Shown: positions 29,412 to 40,517, counted from the stretch's first letter. The stretch: 64,000 bases of DNA from Tieghemostelium lacteum (GCA_001606155.1 LODT01000009.1:62001-126000); one strand, 5' to 3'. Made by a program: numbers and translations. The notes: generated by a model from the sequence alone, not told the origin.

Positions 29412-32400
29412 TTACATATTATTCTTTAATTGTTTTGCCATCTGAGCAAAATTGTGGGAAGCATTAGACATTTCATTAGTTTTCACTAACATTTCATTCA
29501 GTTTTTCACCTCTTTCATTTAATGCTTGTTTTATACGTTCAAGATCATCAGCAAAGAATCTAACATTACTATTGATATCTTTTGTTGCAGATGATGATGA
29601 GGGTGATGCATGTGACTTTGAATTTAAAGGTAATGGTGGTTCAGTACCATCTTCATGATAAAAGTCTTCAAGTTTAGGTGGAGCTTTAGAGAATAATAGT
29701 TTAGTAATAGTATTACTCTGTGGTTTGGGAGATAGTTTAATATCACCATTAAAAAACAGAGGTACAATAGAAACCATTGCATTAGGTACACATGAATAGA
29801 AATGTTGGGGTAATGAAATCACCATTTGTCCATTAGAAAAACTGTAAAATTGTATGAGTTTTAGTGGTATTGAACTGGGTAGTTGTATAATTGAACCTTG
29901 AAGTGTTTTTGAGAGTTTAGGTTGTCTTTCTAAAGTGGTAGTTGATATAAACTGGATAGAACCATTCAGTTCTAGTGATACTATAATTTGTTCATTGTCT
30001 TGTTGTTGTCTTGAACTACTGATACTTGGATTCTTAGATACACATATATTAACAATAGTAGATTTAGACTCATATTTTGTTAATTTCTTATGTTCTAGTG
30101 ATTGTCTTGGTATATTAGGTACTAATAAATTACTTAATGGAACATTATAAAAAACTATATCTTTTGTAGTGGATACTAATAGATTAACATCTTCACATTT
30201 CAATAGTTTCTTTTCGACTTGTTGCTGTTGTTGTGTCTGAGGATCATTACTACCATTACTAGAAGTACTAGAGGTCAATGACATGTCATCAAGATTAGGG
30301 AAATTTAAGAATATATATTGAAGGTTATTTCCACGTTTAGTGAGGTAGTGCATGTATTGGATAGGTTGTGGTGATTGGAAATAGTGGATAAGTGTGAGAT
30401 TGGTGATATCAAGTACACCTATAAGTTGATTGTCAGTTGAAATATGAAAAATGGATAAATCTTCAGATTCACGTAACTGTTGGAAACATGGTATAATGTG
30501 TTTGATTGCAAAATTATTGGTGGGTAGCTGAAGTTGACCACTACTGGTATTCAATGATGGTTGTGCAATTAGATCTTTAATTAGACCACTTACACCTTGC
30601 ACCATTACATTTAGTCTATATACAATCTTACTAGGTGCATCAACAGTCTTTTTGTTGTCAACTAGTGATACCATGAGATGGTAGATTCTACCTTCACTAC
30701 TGCCCATTAAAAGTCTAGTTACACTACCATTTTGGAATGGGTTCATTGATAGTGATGTAATTTCACTACTGTTCATTGTGGTTAGTGTACTGAGGTATTT
30801 GAGTATTTGGAAATTGGGGTTAGGAAGTTCAACTCCATCTCCTGAGGTTTGAGTACTGTCAGTTTGTTGTTGAATGTTATCAGCAATCTTCCATTGAGTT
30901 GAAGTGATTCTCATAGAGATATCTGATATGGTATATACCAATACACTACCATTAGATAACGAAACTAGTAATACAGAGTTACTAGGTGAAAAGGAGAATG
31001 TTCTTATTACTACAGCACCATCTAGACCACTTGTCAACAATGGTTGTAAATGATATAGAAATTCTATAGATCTAGTATCAGTACAATTCCAAAATATCAG
31101 TGACTTATCAGAAGGATGTTGAGTAATCATTAAATTAAAAGTCTGTTTAGAGTTATTCTTACTATTTCCACATCCAACTAAAAATGCCGATCTCTCTATA
31201 GAATTGAATTGATTTAAAAGATCCATTGAACAGTTTTCATAGATTTCAAAATGTTCAATTATGTCCTCTTTTAATCTAGATTTCATATTTAGTTCTACAA
31301 TTGGTTTTACATCTTGAAATGTATTGGTTTTTGCATTAAACTGTGCTTCTAACACTTGATTCTGTTGATTTACCAATACAATACCAAGAAATTCACCTTG
31401 ATTAGAGTAAGGTAATGACGATATAGCACTGAAATTACTTATATTATTCTGTACAGATATAGTAGATAACTTTGATAAATCTTTAAAATTATCACCTTTT
31501 ACCAACACCAGTGACTTACTACCATGAAATGTACCTTTAAATAATAAAATCTTCTTATCCTTAGTATATAACCATTCTAATTGGTCTATTGGTGTAAATT
31601 CCTTTTGTTGTTGAGATATCTCTGATTTATATATTAAATTGGGTTCATTTAGTTTTTGTATATTGAATAGATAGATATCACCATTTAATGTACCTGCTAA
31701 GAATTTACTTCCTTTTCTAGACCAACATAGAGAGGATACATAAGATCTCTCTTTATCTAATAGATATTCAACTCTTCTTTCTACTCTTTTACATTGTGAA
31801 TTCCATATAATAACTAAACCATTAGAATAACCAATTAACATAAAGTTGTTATCCTCAGGTGAAACTTTAATATTAGTTGGATACATTTTAATCTGTTGTT
31901 GTTGGGGTTGTTGAGATTGAAGAGGTGGGGTTTGTTGCTGTTGTTGTGGTGATTGATAAGGTACTAAATCAGTAAGATCAATGATATAAGATGACAAGAA
32001 ATTACAAGAGACATTATAGATTTGAATAACACCAGTATCATTACCAATATAGATAAAAGGCTGTTCATAAATGTAACCAATAGCTGTTATACGATTTTTG
32101 AAATTTAGGCAATATATAATCTTTCTTTCAATGTAATTCCATTTCTCTAGTGAGTTCTCAGTTACAATAACCATATTTACAGTATTCTGTAAAAAGAATA
32201 TCTTTCTAACTGAACTACCTGAAGATGCTCTATAAACTTGTTCCATTCCACATTTTCCAAATACTTTAAATACACCATCATTAAATCCAATTGCCATTAG
32301 ATTTTGTACAGAATCAAAAGCAATACTAGTTACACTACCACCTATACCATTTTGATAGATATTCTGAACCATTGCTTCTTGTTGACTATTACCACTACTA

Positions 32401-32522
32401 TTACTGTGTCCTGTTACATTTGGACTATTCTTTTTAGATCCTCTTGGAAAATCATATTCATCCTCATCACTACTATCTTCATTCTTTATTAGTTTTTTAA
32501 TAGTATTAAAAAATGAAGTCAT
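29412..32522 (-). CDS. Tomosyn/Lgl-family WD40 protein with C-terminal R-SNARE motif
   Basis: One exon, 1036 residues. Residues 1-60 are Ser/Asn-rich. WD40-like blades run through most of the protein (ITSIAFDS-type openings: VTSIAFDSVQNLMAIGFNDG; SPEDNNFMLIGYSNGLVIIW; RTFSFSPSNSVLLVSLSNG). They are interrupted by Gln-rich loops, as expected for the double propeller of Lgl proteins. The last 50 residues form a SNARE-type helix (ERIKQALNERGEKLNEM...) with an Arg at the likely zero layer, as in tomosyn and VAMP, and no membrane anchor. Tomosyn (STXBP5) occupies Qabc SNAREs and restrains vesicle fusion, and such a role at the plasma membrane or contractile vacuole is likely. The start follows an A-rich leader. 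Confidence 0.82.
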   Translation of the reverse strand: MTSFFNTIKKLIKNEDSSDEDEYDFPRGSKKNSPNVTGHSNSSGNSQQEAMVQNIYQNGIGGSVTSIAFDSVQNLMAIGFNDGVFKVFGKCGMEQVYRASSGSSVRKIFFLQNTVNMVIVTENSLEKWNYIERKIIYCLNFKNRITAIGYIYEQPFIYIGNDTGVIQIYNVSCNFLSSYIIDLTDLVPYQSPQQQQQTPPLQSQQPQQQQIKMYPTNIKVSPEDNNFMLIGYSNGLVIIWNSQCKRVERRVEYLLDKERSYVSSLCWSRKGSKFLAGTLNGDIYLFNIQKLNEPNLIYKSEISQQQKEFTPIDQLEWLYTKDKKILLFKGTFHGSKSLVLVKGDNFKDLSKLSTISVQNNISNFSAISSLPYSNQGEFLGIVLVNQQNQVLEAQFNAKTNTFQDVKPIVELNMKSRLKEDIIEHFEIYENCSMDLLNQFNSIERSAFLVGCGNSKNNSKQTFNLMITQHPSDKSLIFWNCTDTRSIEFLYHLQPLLTSGLDGAVVIRTFSFSPSNSVLLVSLSNGSVLVYTISDISMRITSTQWKIADNIQQQTDSTQTSGDGVELPNPNFQILKYLSTLTTMNSSEITSLSMNPFQNGSVTRLLMGSSEGRIYHLMVSLVDNKKTVDAPSKIVYRLNVMVQGVSGLIKDLIAQPSLNTSSGQLQLPTNNFAIKHIIPCFQQLRESEDLSIFHISTDNQLIGVLDITNLTLIHYFQSPQPIQYMHYLTKRGNNLQYIFLNFPNLDDMSLTSSTSSNGSNDPQTQQQQQVEKKLLKCEDVNLLVSTTKDIVFYNVPLSNLLVPNIPRQSLEHKKLTKYESKSTIVNICVSKNPSISSSRQQQDNEQIIVSLELNGSIQFISTTTLERQPKLSKTLQGSIIQLPSSIPLKLIQFYSFSNGQMVISLPQHFYSCVPNAMVSIVPLFFNGDIKLSPKPQSNTITKLLFSKAPPKLEDFYHEDGTEPPLPLNSKSHASPSSSSATKDINSNVRFFADDLERIKQALNERGEKLNEMLVKTNEMSNASHNFAQMAKQLKNNM

Positions 32523-33205
32523 TTCTGGATTAACAAAAAAAAAAAAAAAAGGAAAAATAAATAAAAAAAAAAGATAAAGAGGGTTAAAGTGGTATGGAAT
32601 ATGAATTTGGCATTAAAAATTATTAAACCCTTAACTTAAGTTTTATTTTTATTTCAGAGAAAAAGATGAACAAAAAATGGAAAATGAATTTAAAAACAAA
32701 TTAAAACAATTTGGTGGGATAGACTTTACTTGTAGGTTTTATATGAGATATAGTGTTGTATTGTGCTAAGCAGTACTAATGAATTTGAATGTAATTCTAG
32801 AATAACAGAAGAAAAAACAGATTTTTTGATAAAGTTTATTTGCAAAATAGATATTAGATGAATTTTCAATATTACATGGATTGAGGTATTTAGTAACTTT
32901 TTAAATGTTGATCCCAACCGTATGAATGAACACTAGTACAGTTTGATGATTTCTATTGATCATCATTCAATGCTTTTGATAATGTTCTATAAGATATTGA
33001 AGTAATGGATTGTATTTTAATATTAAAATTTTAAATACAATTATTTATTTTATTTAAATATATAAATTCTGTTAGATACAAAATTCTAAAATTATTCATG
33101 AAACCTTCAAGTGTGTGACAGAGAAGAATTCCTTTCTCTAGTTTATTTCATTTTTAATAATTCTATTTTTTAAAATTGAACATAAAATAATTAAAATAAT
33201 ATAGT
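32523..33205. other. Intergenic region (680 bases)
   Basis: Between the start of the tomosyn-like gene and the end of the importin gene, both on the minus strand. A 63-codon minus frame at 32726-32917 has no recognisable motif and is not called. No RNA gene or repeat is supported. Confidence 0.45.
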
Positions 33206-34779
33206 TTATATTTGGAAATTTGATAATCCTACAATGATATTGTCAGATGAAATTGTGGGTTTGTGACCTTCAGTATAGATATAAAAAGTTTCTTTAATTA
33301 TGTCACTACAATAGTCATCTGCTTTGGCATTTAGTAGCTTTTTAAAATGAACATTCCATCCATGAGTTTGAAAATTATCACAAATTTGTACAAGTTGATC
33401 TCCTTCTGGTTTTGTAAAGACTGCTTTAAGACTTAAAAAATAGGCTTTGTGTATATATATGTCTTCGTTTTGTATTACATAGTCCAATAACACACCTAAA
33501 AATTTTGCCAAATCAATAGATACTAGATATTCAACTTGTTGAGGTGTTGCTTTTGTCAGTGTATTTCCAACTACATAAAGTGCCTCGTATCTAATTTTAT
33601 GCGAACCTAAAACACAAAAATTAAATACCTTTTGAAATACCTTAGAATCAATTACCCTCTGTACATAGTTTTTATATGTAGAAGTTATATTATACAATGC
33701 ACATAACGACTCTTTTACAATAATCTCTCTCTCATCACCTAAAAAAACAAGCAAATAATCCAATATATTACAATCTAATATAGCAGCTACAAGGGTACTT
33801 CCAACCAACAAACTACACAACACTCTGAGAGAAGGTAACTTTGTAGTTCTATTATCCAAAAATCTAAATAGTTTCTCAAGTGTTCCATTATTCCGAAACT
33901 CGAAAAATATCTCTTTTATAATTTCACTATGTTCAGCTGCATAGTAAAATGAATATAGAGTCTCTCTAAATAATTCATCTGTAATTGGTAAATGTTCAAC
34001 TTTAATCAATCTATGCAACACTGGTAAAAAAGGTTTAGCCTAAAAAATATATAATAAAAGCAGTATTAGTGCATTCAATAATTATAATGTTCTATAAAAC
34101 TATAAAAACGATACGAACATATTTAATATCTGGATGTGGTTTACCTCTTAATAAATTTCCAATAGTCCATGCAATATTTCTAATTAGAGTATCTGGCTGA
34201 CAACTCTTTTGAGATAATTGAACAATTGCATCTGTAACATTTAAAGATAACACAAAATCCCTCATTTGCACTGAATCACCTGAAATGTTACCTTTTTCAT
34301 ATATATTTGTTATTTTAAATATAAGTATTATATTATATATTTGGTGTTGGGAACAGCAATGATATAAAAACACATACCAATACCCCACAGACATTGTTCG
34401 GCTAATTCTAAATCAGGTGAGTTTAATAATACTATAAATGTGTGTACAATACCATTTTCCACAATAAAGTTGGTATGTTCTGTTGTGCCTGATGCTATAT
34501 TTGTCAATGCCCAACTGGATTCAAAGGCTTGCTTTGGTGTTCCAAATTGTAAGAGATAATGTAATCTAGGTATTAATCCACTTCTAATCACTAAATCAAT
34601 AAGATCATTTTGAGATGTAGATAGTATCTTTCTAACTGATCTTACAGCATCAATACTTCTTCACTAGAAATATTTTGTTAGAATAACTCTTTTATTGATA
34701 TCTAATCATTAACTTACTTTGTACTACCCATATTAGTTAAAATTTTTGGAAATTGTGAAATATCCACTTGATCTCCCAT
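33206..34779 (-). CDS. Importin-alpha (armadillo repeats) lacking the N-terminal IBB domain
   Basis: Exons 34718-34779, 34378-34658, 34119-34291 and 33206-34039 join in frame (junction phases 2, 1 and 0) to 449 residues. Armadillo repeats carry the family signatures: IRSGLIPRLHYLLQF, FESSWALTNIASGT, AEQCLWGIGNISGDS, LIRNIAWTIGNLLRG, ALYNITS. Importin-alpha binds nuclear localisation signals in its armadillo groove. The Trp/Asn pairs that line the groove are seen in several repeats. Odd: the gene begins directly at the first repeat (MGDQVDISQFPKILTNMG). The basic IBB segment of about 60 residues that binds importin-beta is absent, and no IBB-like exon is seen upstream to 35100. It may act without beta, compete with full-length alpha, or be a truncated duplicate. 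An extra 5' exon spliced to the AG at about 34795 cannot be excluded. Confidence 0.78.
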
Positions 34780-34847
34780 TGCGATGTGTTGCCTGTTTTT
34801 ATTTTACAATTAAGAAAAAATACTGGATATAATAAATCAAAATTTTT

Positions 34848-35090
34848 AACTTTCAACATCACCATCATCTCTGAATTCAGATTGACAGTTGATTTGAATG
34901 CTAACATGATTTAAAGCATCCTCTATCAAAATTTCCACTGTGATAATAATGGATAAATTGAACTAGTGGTAGATTGCCTGTGGGTATATAGGAATTGATA
35001 CTGTGGGCCCATTTGATATTCTTTAAATCTTTAAGAAAATCACCATGGAAATTAACAGTGAAATGATCTTCACCTCTTTTACCATCTATA
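34848..35090 (-). pseudogene. Coding-like remnant of an unidentified gene
   Basis: Minus-strand DNA just upstream of the importin gene reads as protein-like sequence. From about 35086 down it begins DGKRGEDHFTVNFHGDF and continues about 60 residues to a stop. A shifted frame then carries ALNHVSIQINCQSEFRDDGD. There is no start codon or matching gene end, so this is best explained as a piece of a lost gene with at least one frameshift. The family is not recognised. Confidence 0.4.
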
Positions 35091-35097
35091 TAATACC

Positions 35098-35277
35098 AAC
35101 ATACCTAAATATTTTGCCAAATCAATAGATTCTAGATATTCAACTGTTGAGGTGTTGTTGTAATCAGTGTATTTGAAACTACATAAAGTGTCTCGTTTCT
35201 AACTTTATGTGCACCTAAAACACAAAAATCAAATACCTTTTGAAATACCTTAGAATCAATTACCCTCTGAACAATTT
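35098..35277 (-). pseudogene. Partial, decayed duplicate of the importin-alpha gene
   Basis: About 180 bases match part of the importin-alpha last exon (about 33488-33665) almost base for base. Shared runs include ATTTTGCCAAATCAATAGAT and CTTAGAATCAATTACCCTCT. The match contains substitutions and a one-base loss near 35142 that breaks the frame. It covers a few dozen codons only, in the same orientation as the intact gene. It shows that this locus was duplicated and one copy largely lost. Confidence 0.8.
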
Positions 35278-35514
35278 CTTCATTTTTTTTGTTTAATACT
35301 ATATTAATATAAAATTTATTTTTAACCTTACAATATTGTATAGAAATTTATATGAATTTATAATAACATTTGACAATAACCCTTACAATTCTATGAATTA
35401 AAAATTTAGACATGTGTAAATCACTTTTAAGTTCTTTGAATTCAAAAAAAATATCTGATAACAACATTGTTTTTTTTAATTATGCGTTTTAATTTTGATT
35501 TTATTATAGAAAAT

Positions 35515-38511
35515 ATGAAATTATATTATATTTATCTATTTTGTTTTATAACATTGTTAAATACTCAGTATTTAGAATGTGCTATATTTAGTAATTTTAA
35601 AATCAATACATTAAAATATAATAACCAAGCTGTAACCTTTTTAAATGGAGATTTCACTGAAGACTATGGATGTTTTCTTGGTCAAACTGGAGCTAATCCA
35701 CCTAAGATTTACTTTGTAAATAAGGATAATGTTAAATCAGCTAATGGTACATTGACTCTGACACTCGGTATACAAATGACTAGTACTGAAATACCTAATC
35801 TAAGTAGTTATAATATTATAGCTATAGCTGCAACTACAGTTGATAGAACATGTTTTGTAGCTACTAACAGTAATATCATTCATGTAAAGTTTTTGAATAG
35901 TACTATTCAATTTACCATCTCACCTACTACAACTATTACCACACATACCAATCAACTATTTGCCTATGATACTGGTGAATCAGGGTCTGATCCTAGTATT
36001 GTTTATACTACTCTTGTGGGAAGCATTTTATATTTTAATAGATTTTCTTATAGTACATCTACTAGTGCATTTTATGGATACTTGCAAAAACACATTACAA
36101 ATGCAGGTACAAACCTCATTGCAAATACTCAAATTGATAAATACCACAGAATTAATGCTATGACTTCTATTGGTGTTGTTATGCTATCTATTTATGACGA
36201 AAATCAGTATCCTGTGACATACCCATTCACTAATAATGCTGGTCTTGGTTTTGTGTATACTGGGTTCTATACTGATGGTGATACATTATACTCTTGTGTT
36301 AAAAATGATACTGCTGTTTATCTAGAAGGTAAAAGTGTATCAAACAGTCAAATTTTTGTGATTTATATAACAGCTGATAGTATAGAATGTACTGGTATCA
36401 CAAAAGACCCACTTCAAGAACGTTTAATAGTCAGTTTTAAATTCTCTTCAAATGGTAACTTGGGTTTAATATACGTTTCATCAGTATCTTCTGATCCTCA
36501 GGTTGTAACTATGGTAGTTTCACCAACTGTTTCTACTACAACTTGGAATACATCACGTCCAAATTTCATTACTATCTATAAACCTTATGAAAAGAGTGTG
36601 TTTATAGGATTACCAAGTTCAACTGCAACCCAAAATGGTATACTATCATTTGACTACTCTTCATTCTGTCAATCAGATTGTAGTGGAAACCACGGTGCTT
36701 GTGTCTACCAAGGATCTTATATATGCAGTTGTCAAACCTCACCAAAATTCTATTATGGAGATATTTGTGAGAAAGTTCTTCCTAGAGTTGATTACATAAA
36801 AACTCCATTTTACGGAGGACAAACCACTATCTATGGTAGTGATTTCACCAATTCAGGTGACTACAACATTTCAGTAGTCAGTCCAGCAACCATCCAATGT
36901 ACCAATCTTCAATATCTTAATACCACTTCAGCCATATGTCAACTAGATACAATTCAAAATGACCCACTACCAGCTACAATCAATGTCAATGTAACTGCAA
37001 TTTCAGTACCAGAATTGACACTTAATTTTACCACCATTTCAGATTTTTATCTTAGTCCAATTGTTACTTCAGTAACACAAATTAATGATAATATAATCTT
37101 TACTGGTTCTAATTTCTTTGATTCTGCTTATCAATTTGTTACCTTGAATGACACTGATTTAATATGTGTAAATAACAAGACTGCATCTCAATGTAACTTA
37201 AACCAAAGTTACTATTCATCCAATTTGGTATTAAAAGTTCCAAATTTAGATCAGAACCCATTTTATGACCAACCATTTACTTTGAAGCCATATATCACCG
37301 CTACTATTCCACCTTATATTCCAACATCTTCATCTGATGTTACTATAAAAGGTAAATTCTTCACTTCTAATCCAAACCTGACAACTAAAGTGAAATATGC
37401 AGGTCAAACTCTATCACCATTCTCTAATGATTTTGAATATACTTCATTTATTGTAACTCTACCTGATGGAATTCCACTCTCTAGACAATTGTCAATAGTA
37501 GTTGGTGACAATGTAGTTGCTTCCAATTCCTTTGAAATTCTATATGTTGCACCAAGTCTCACACAGTACACTCAAAATGAAGATACTCACAACAAATTCA
37601 CATTGACTGGATCAGATTTTGGTAATTTGACTCAATTGATTTCAGTTAGTATTGATCCAGTTTCAGCTAATGATAACTATAATGCAACGGTTCTTTCAGC
37701 ATCTGGAGATACAATGGAAATTCAACTTCCAAATAACGCTGAAAAAGGTAGTGTAACTGTTAAAGTAGCAGGAAGTGAATCAAATTCCATTCCATTCAAT
37801 TTAAGACCAAAGATTACAGGTCTAGCTCAATTACCTTCAACAAACGGGTCCAATTCCATAACTATTCAAGGTGAATATCTAATTGATGCTGGTTTCACAT
37901 TCAATGGAGATGAAATTTTTTGTACTGGATACTCAACATTAAATTACCCAACTTCATGGGCAGATTGTGCCTATATCTCTGGATCTGGTAAATTTGAATT
38001 AATAGCCAACTCAAATTTACAAAGTCAATTTTTGATCAGTGACGCTTTCCATGCTACCTACAGACCACCTTCAATTGTCACAATCAGTCCAACATCATAC
38101 AAGAAATCACAAAATGTTACATTTGTCATCACTGGATATGATATGGTGAGTACAAACCTCACTATTCAAATCCAAGGAGAAGATTGTGTCATTAAAGAAA
38201 ATAATCTTCCAAATAATGTAAGTTGTAATCTAAAATCTGAAATTGACCCATCAACAACTCAAAATCCAGTTTCTATCAAAATTTCATCTGATGGTGTTGT
38301 TGGTTACAATAATTCCACTTTAATTTATGAGAAACCATGTTTGAATGCCTGTTCATCTCAAGGTACCTGTGATGTTGTTACTGGTAAATGTCAATGTAAT
38401 GATGGTTTTACTGGTGATGATTGTTCTACTATTGTTGATGTATCTTCTTCATCTACAATAACAATCACACTTTTAATTTCTATTCTATTCAATATAATAT
38501 CATTACAGTAG
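35515..38511 (+). CDS. TIG/EGF cell-surface protein, likely GPI-anchored or C-terminally anchored
   Basis: One exon. Starting at the ATG at 35515 gives 998 residues opening with a signal peptide (MKLYYIYLFCFITLLNT). An ATG 11 codons upstream (35482) is possible but would put polar residues before it. Residues about 30-390 form a beta-rich N-terminal domain. Two EGF-like modules follow: one at about 395-425 (CSGNHGACVYQGSYICSC) and one near the end (CSSQGTCDVVTGKCQCNDGF). Several IPT/TIG repeats lie between them. The end is a Ser-rich stretch plus a hydrophobic tail with no basic cytosolic part (STITITLLISILFNIISLQ), as in GPI-anchor signals. The role is probably adhesion or recognition at the cell surface. 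It differs from the 25099-29122 protein in its N-terminal domain and type of anchor. Confidence 0.8.
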   Translation: MKLYYIYLFCFITLLNTQYLECAIFSNFKINTLKYNNQAVTFLNGDFTEDYGCFLGQTGANPPKIYFVNKDNVKSANGTLTLTLGIQMTSTEIPNLSSYNIIAIAATTVDRTCFVATNSNIIHVKFLNSTIQFTISPTTTITTHTNQLFAYDTGESGSDPSIVYTTLVGSILYFNRFSYSTSTSAFYGYLQKHITNAGTNLIANTQIDKYHRINAMTSIGVVMLSIYDENQYPVTYPFTNNAGLGFVYTGFYTDGDTLYSCVKNDTAVYLEGKSVSNSQIFVIYITADSIECTGITKDPLQERLIVSFKFSSNGNLGLIYVSSVSSDPQVVTMVVSPTVSTTTWNTSRPNFITIYKPYEKSVFIGLPSSTATQNGILSFDYSSFCQSDCSGNHGACVYQGSYICSCQTSPKFYYGDICEKVLPRVDYIKTPFYGGQTTIYGSDFTNSGDYNISVVSPATIQCTNLQYLNTTSAICQLDTIQNDPLPATINVNVTAISVPELTLNFTTISDFYLSPIVTSVTQINDNIIFTGSNFFDSAYQFVTLNDTDLICVNNKTASQCNLNQSYYSSNLVLKVPNLDQNPFYDQPFTLKPYITATIPPYIPTSSSDVTIKGKFFTSNPNLTTKVKYAGQTLSPFSNDFEYTSFIVTLPDGIPLSRQLSIVVGDNVVASNSFEILYVAPSLTQYTQNEDTHNKFTLTGSDFGNLTQLISVSIDPVSANDNYNATVLSASGDTMEIQLPNNAEKGSVTVKVAGSESNSIPFNLRPKITGLAQLPSTNGSNSITIQGEYLIDAGFTFNGDEIFCTGYSTLNYPTSWADCAYISGSGKFELIANSNLQSQFLISDAFHATYRPPSIVTISPTSYKKSQNVTFVITGYDMVSTNLTIQIQGEDCVIKENNLPNNVSCNLKSEIDPSTTQNPVSIKISSDGVVGYNNSTLIYEKPCLNACSSQGTCDVVTGKCQCNDGFTGDDCSTIVDVSSSSTITITLLISILFNIISLQ

Positions 38512-38645
38512 CATAAAATAAAATTCAACGAAAACAATTAAAAAAAAAAAAATCAAGGAAAGGTTTTATCATAAATATCTAGTATAAGATGTGTTGATAA
38601 AATTTAAAGTTTTTTATCAAAATAGTTTAGAGAGTGGGGTTGAAA

Positions 38646-40415
38646 ATGTCAATTGTGTTTCCTAATATAGTACTTTTAGAAATTTTTCAAAAGTATTCGG
38701 ATTTATTTCTATCAGAATCACAGTATCATTATAGACATGCACATCAAAGTTATATTAGAACATTTATAAAGAAGCTATTGTTGGTGTCTAAAGATTTCAA
38801 GAATATTCTAAAGAAAATCCAGTTTAATTATGTAGAGATACCCATTGGTGATATAAAGAGTTTTGTCAATGTTTGTAATGTTACTGGTGGTTACAAACAT
38901 GTAAAGCTAAATTGTGGTGACGAACCAAAATCCGATGATGATATACAAAGATTCTCAGATTCCATTAGAAAATCAAAGAGTTCTTTAATGGTGGAGATTA
39001 GTAAGAGTGTAAAGAGTGCTTGGGATAAGGTTTTACCTAGGTTACCTCAAGATCAAGTTACAGGTGTAAATCTACTATCTTCCACTTTATTTAAGTTTAG
39101 TGAAGGTAGTTGTAATCTTGAGAATCTGAATACACTGATACTAGTGGCTTATATGAAACATGAAGATGATAATAATTTGATATCTCTATTGACTGCTGAT
39201 GGTGTGTATTCTAGGGATAGTATAAGGAATTTGGTAGTCTCAAGATTTCCATTAGTGAAATCAACATTTTCTAGAATACAAATGGGTAATTTAAGAAAAT
39301 TGGAATTTACATCAGGTGATAGTGGTATATTGAATGGACAACCTGTGATTGATTTCATTCTCCAGAACCCACATTTAAAGAAGCTTAAGGTTCATTATGA
39401 GATTTCTAGAAATTTGTTTGAAATGGACAAGTTCTTTCAAAATGCTTGTAAGTTGAAGGAATTGAAGACTTTGGAGATTAATCCTAGTTTTAAGATTACA
39501 CCAGACAGTGAAATTGCACTTATTCAGTATCTAAACTCAACTGTAACTCTAAAGAAGTTCTATACATTCATTCCATTGACAAAAAGTATAGCTCAGGTAA
39601 ATGAGAATAAAGGTCTGCCACTTCTCATTGAGAACACATCGATAACTCATATTAAAGGACCACTGAACTTGCTGTCATTGTGGGTTGACAAATCTCATAT
39701 ACTGTCGTTCCATTTACTCAGTACTAAAGGTGACCAAATAACTGACTATACATTAATTGATTTAAAGACTTTGGTGAATCTTGAATCTATCCATCTGGAA
39801 AGACAGAAAGAATTGATATCTCCAATACTAAGCCATTGTACAAACCTAAAACAACTCAAACTAAAATTCTATTCAGAGAAATACGATATCGAAGAAACTG
39901 TACAATCTATCATATCTCATAAATCTTTGGAAACCTTTCAAATTGATTCCTCAAGAGGTGTTGGTGATAGTCCAACTGATCTAACTAATGCTTTAATCAA
40001 ACTCTGTGAATTCCATCACCCATCTCTACAAGAAATCAGAATTACCAATCTACACAGCCAAATCACTCGTGAATCTGATTTCATCAATGCACTTTGCACC
40101 AACAAAAATCTAAAATACATCTATCTCTTTAACTCTCTATCCAAAGAAACTGAATTGAATAACCAAATTCAAATTATTTCAAGAAATTCAAATTTAGAAC
40201 AACTCTATCTCCTTGAGCAATCAGTTCAACATCACACACCAGACACTGACCAAGTAAATACCCTATCTAAACTAATTAGAACAAATCGTAATTTAATTGC
40301 ATTACAAATGACCACAAATCATCCATCAATAGAAGATGCATTCAAACATTCACAAATTTCAAGAATCTATAGATCCAAATGGAATAGATACAATAAATTC
40401 CCAAAATTATTTTAA
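38646..40415 (+). CDS. F-box-like/LRR protein (tandem copy 1)
   Basis: One exon, 589 residues from the first ATG of the frame. The N-terminus (MSIVFPNIVLLEIFQKY, then FIKKLLLVSKDFKNILKKIQF) has the F-box helix pattern. The remainder is irregular LRR (LRKLEFTSGDS, HLKKLKVHYEI, LETFQIDSSRG, LEQLYLLEQS). It stands 100 bases upstream of a clear paralog at 40518 with the same layout, so the pair arose by tandem duplication. Likely an SCF-type adaptor of unknown substrate. Confidence 0.65.
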   Translation: MSIVFPNIVLLEIFQKYSDLFLSESQYHYRHAHQSYIRTFIKKLLLVSKDFKNILKKIQFNYVEIPIGDIKSFVNVCNVTGGYKHVKLNCGDEPKSDDDIQRFSDSIRKSKSSLMVEISKSVKSAWDKVLPRLPQDQVTGVNLLSSTLFKFSEGSCNLENLNTLILVAYMKHEDDNNLISLLTADGVYSRDSIRNLVVSRFPLVKSTFSRIQMGNLRKLEFTSGDSGILNGQPVIDFILQNPHLKKLKVHYEISRNLFEMDKFFQNACKLKELKTLEINPSFKITPDSEIALIQYLNSTVTLKKFYTFIPLTKSIAQVNENKGLPLLIENTSITHIKGPLNLLSLWVDKSHILSFHLLSTKGDQITDYTLIDLKTLVNLESIHLERQKELISPILSHCTNLKQLKLKFYSEKYDIEETVQSIISHKSLETFQIDSSRGVGDSPTDLTNALIKLCEFHHPSLQEIRITNLHSQITRESDFINALCTNKNLKYIYLFNSLSKETELNNQIQIISRNSNLEQLYLLEQSVQHHTPDTDQVNTLSKLIRTNRNLIALQMTTNHPSIEDAFKHSQISRIYRSKWNRYNKFPKLF

Positions 40416-40517
40416 AATAATACACAAAAAATATCCAATTTTTAAATTGATCATTTAAAAAAATAGATATTTTTGAAAAATAAATGTTTAGGAGATAGAT
40501 AACAGTTATAGAAGAGG

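Noticed and set aside
35467-35514. Upstream starts (including non-ATG) for the TIG/EGF gene
   Set aside because: The ATG at 35515 directly precedes a good signal peptide; upstream codons add polar residues before it.
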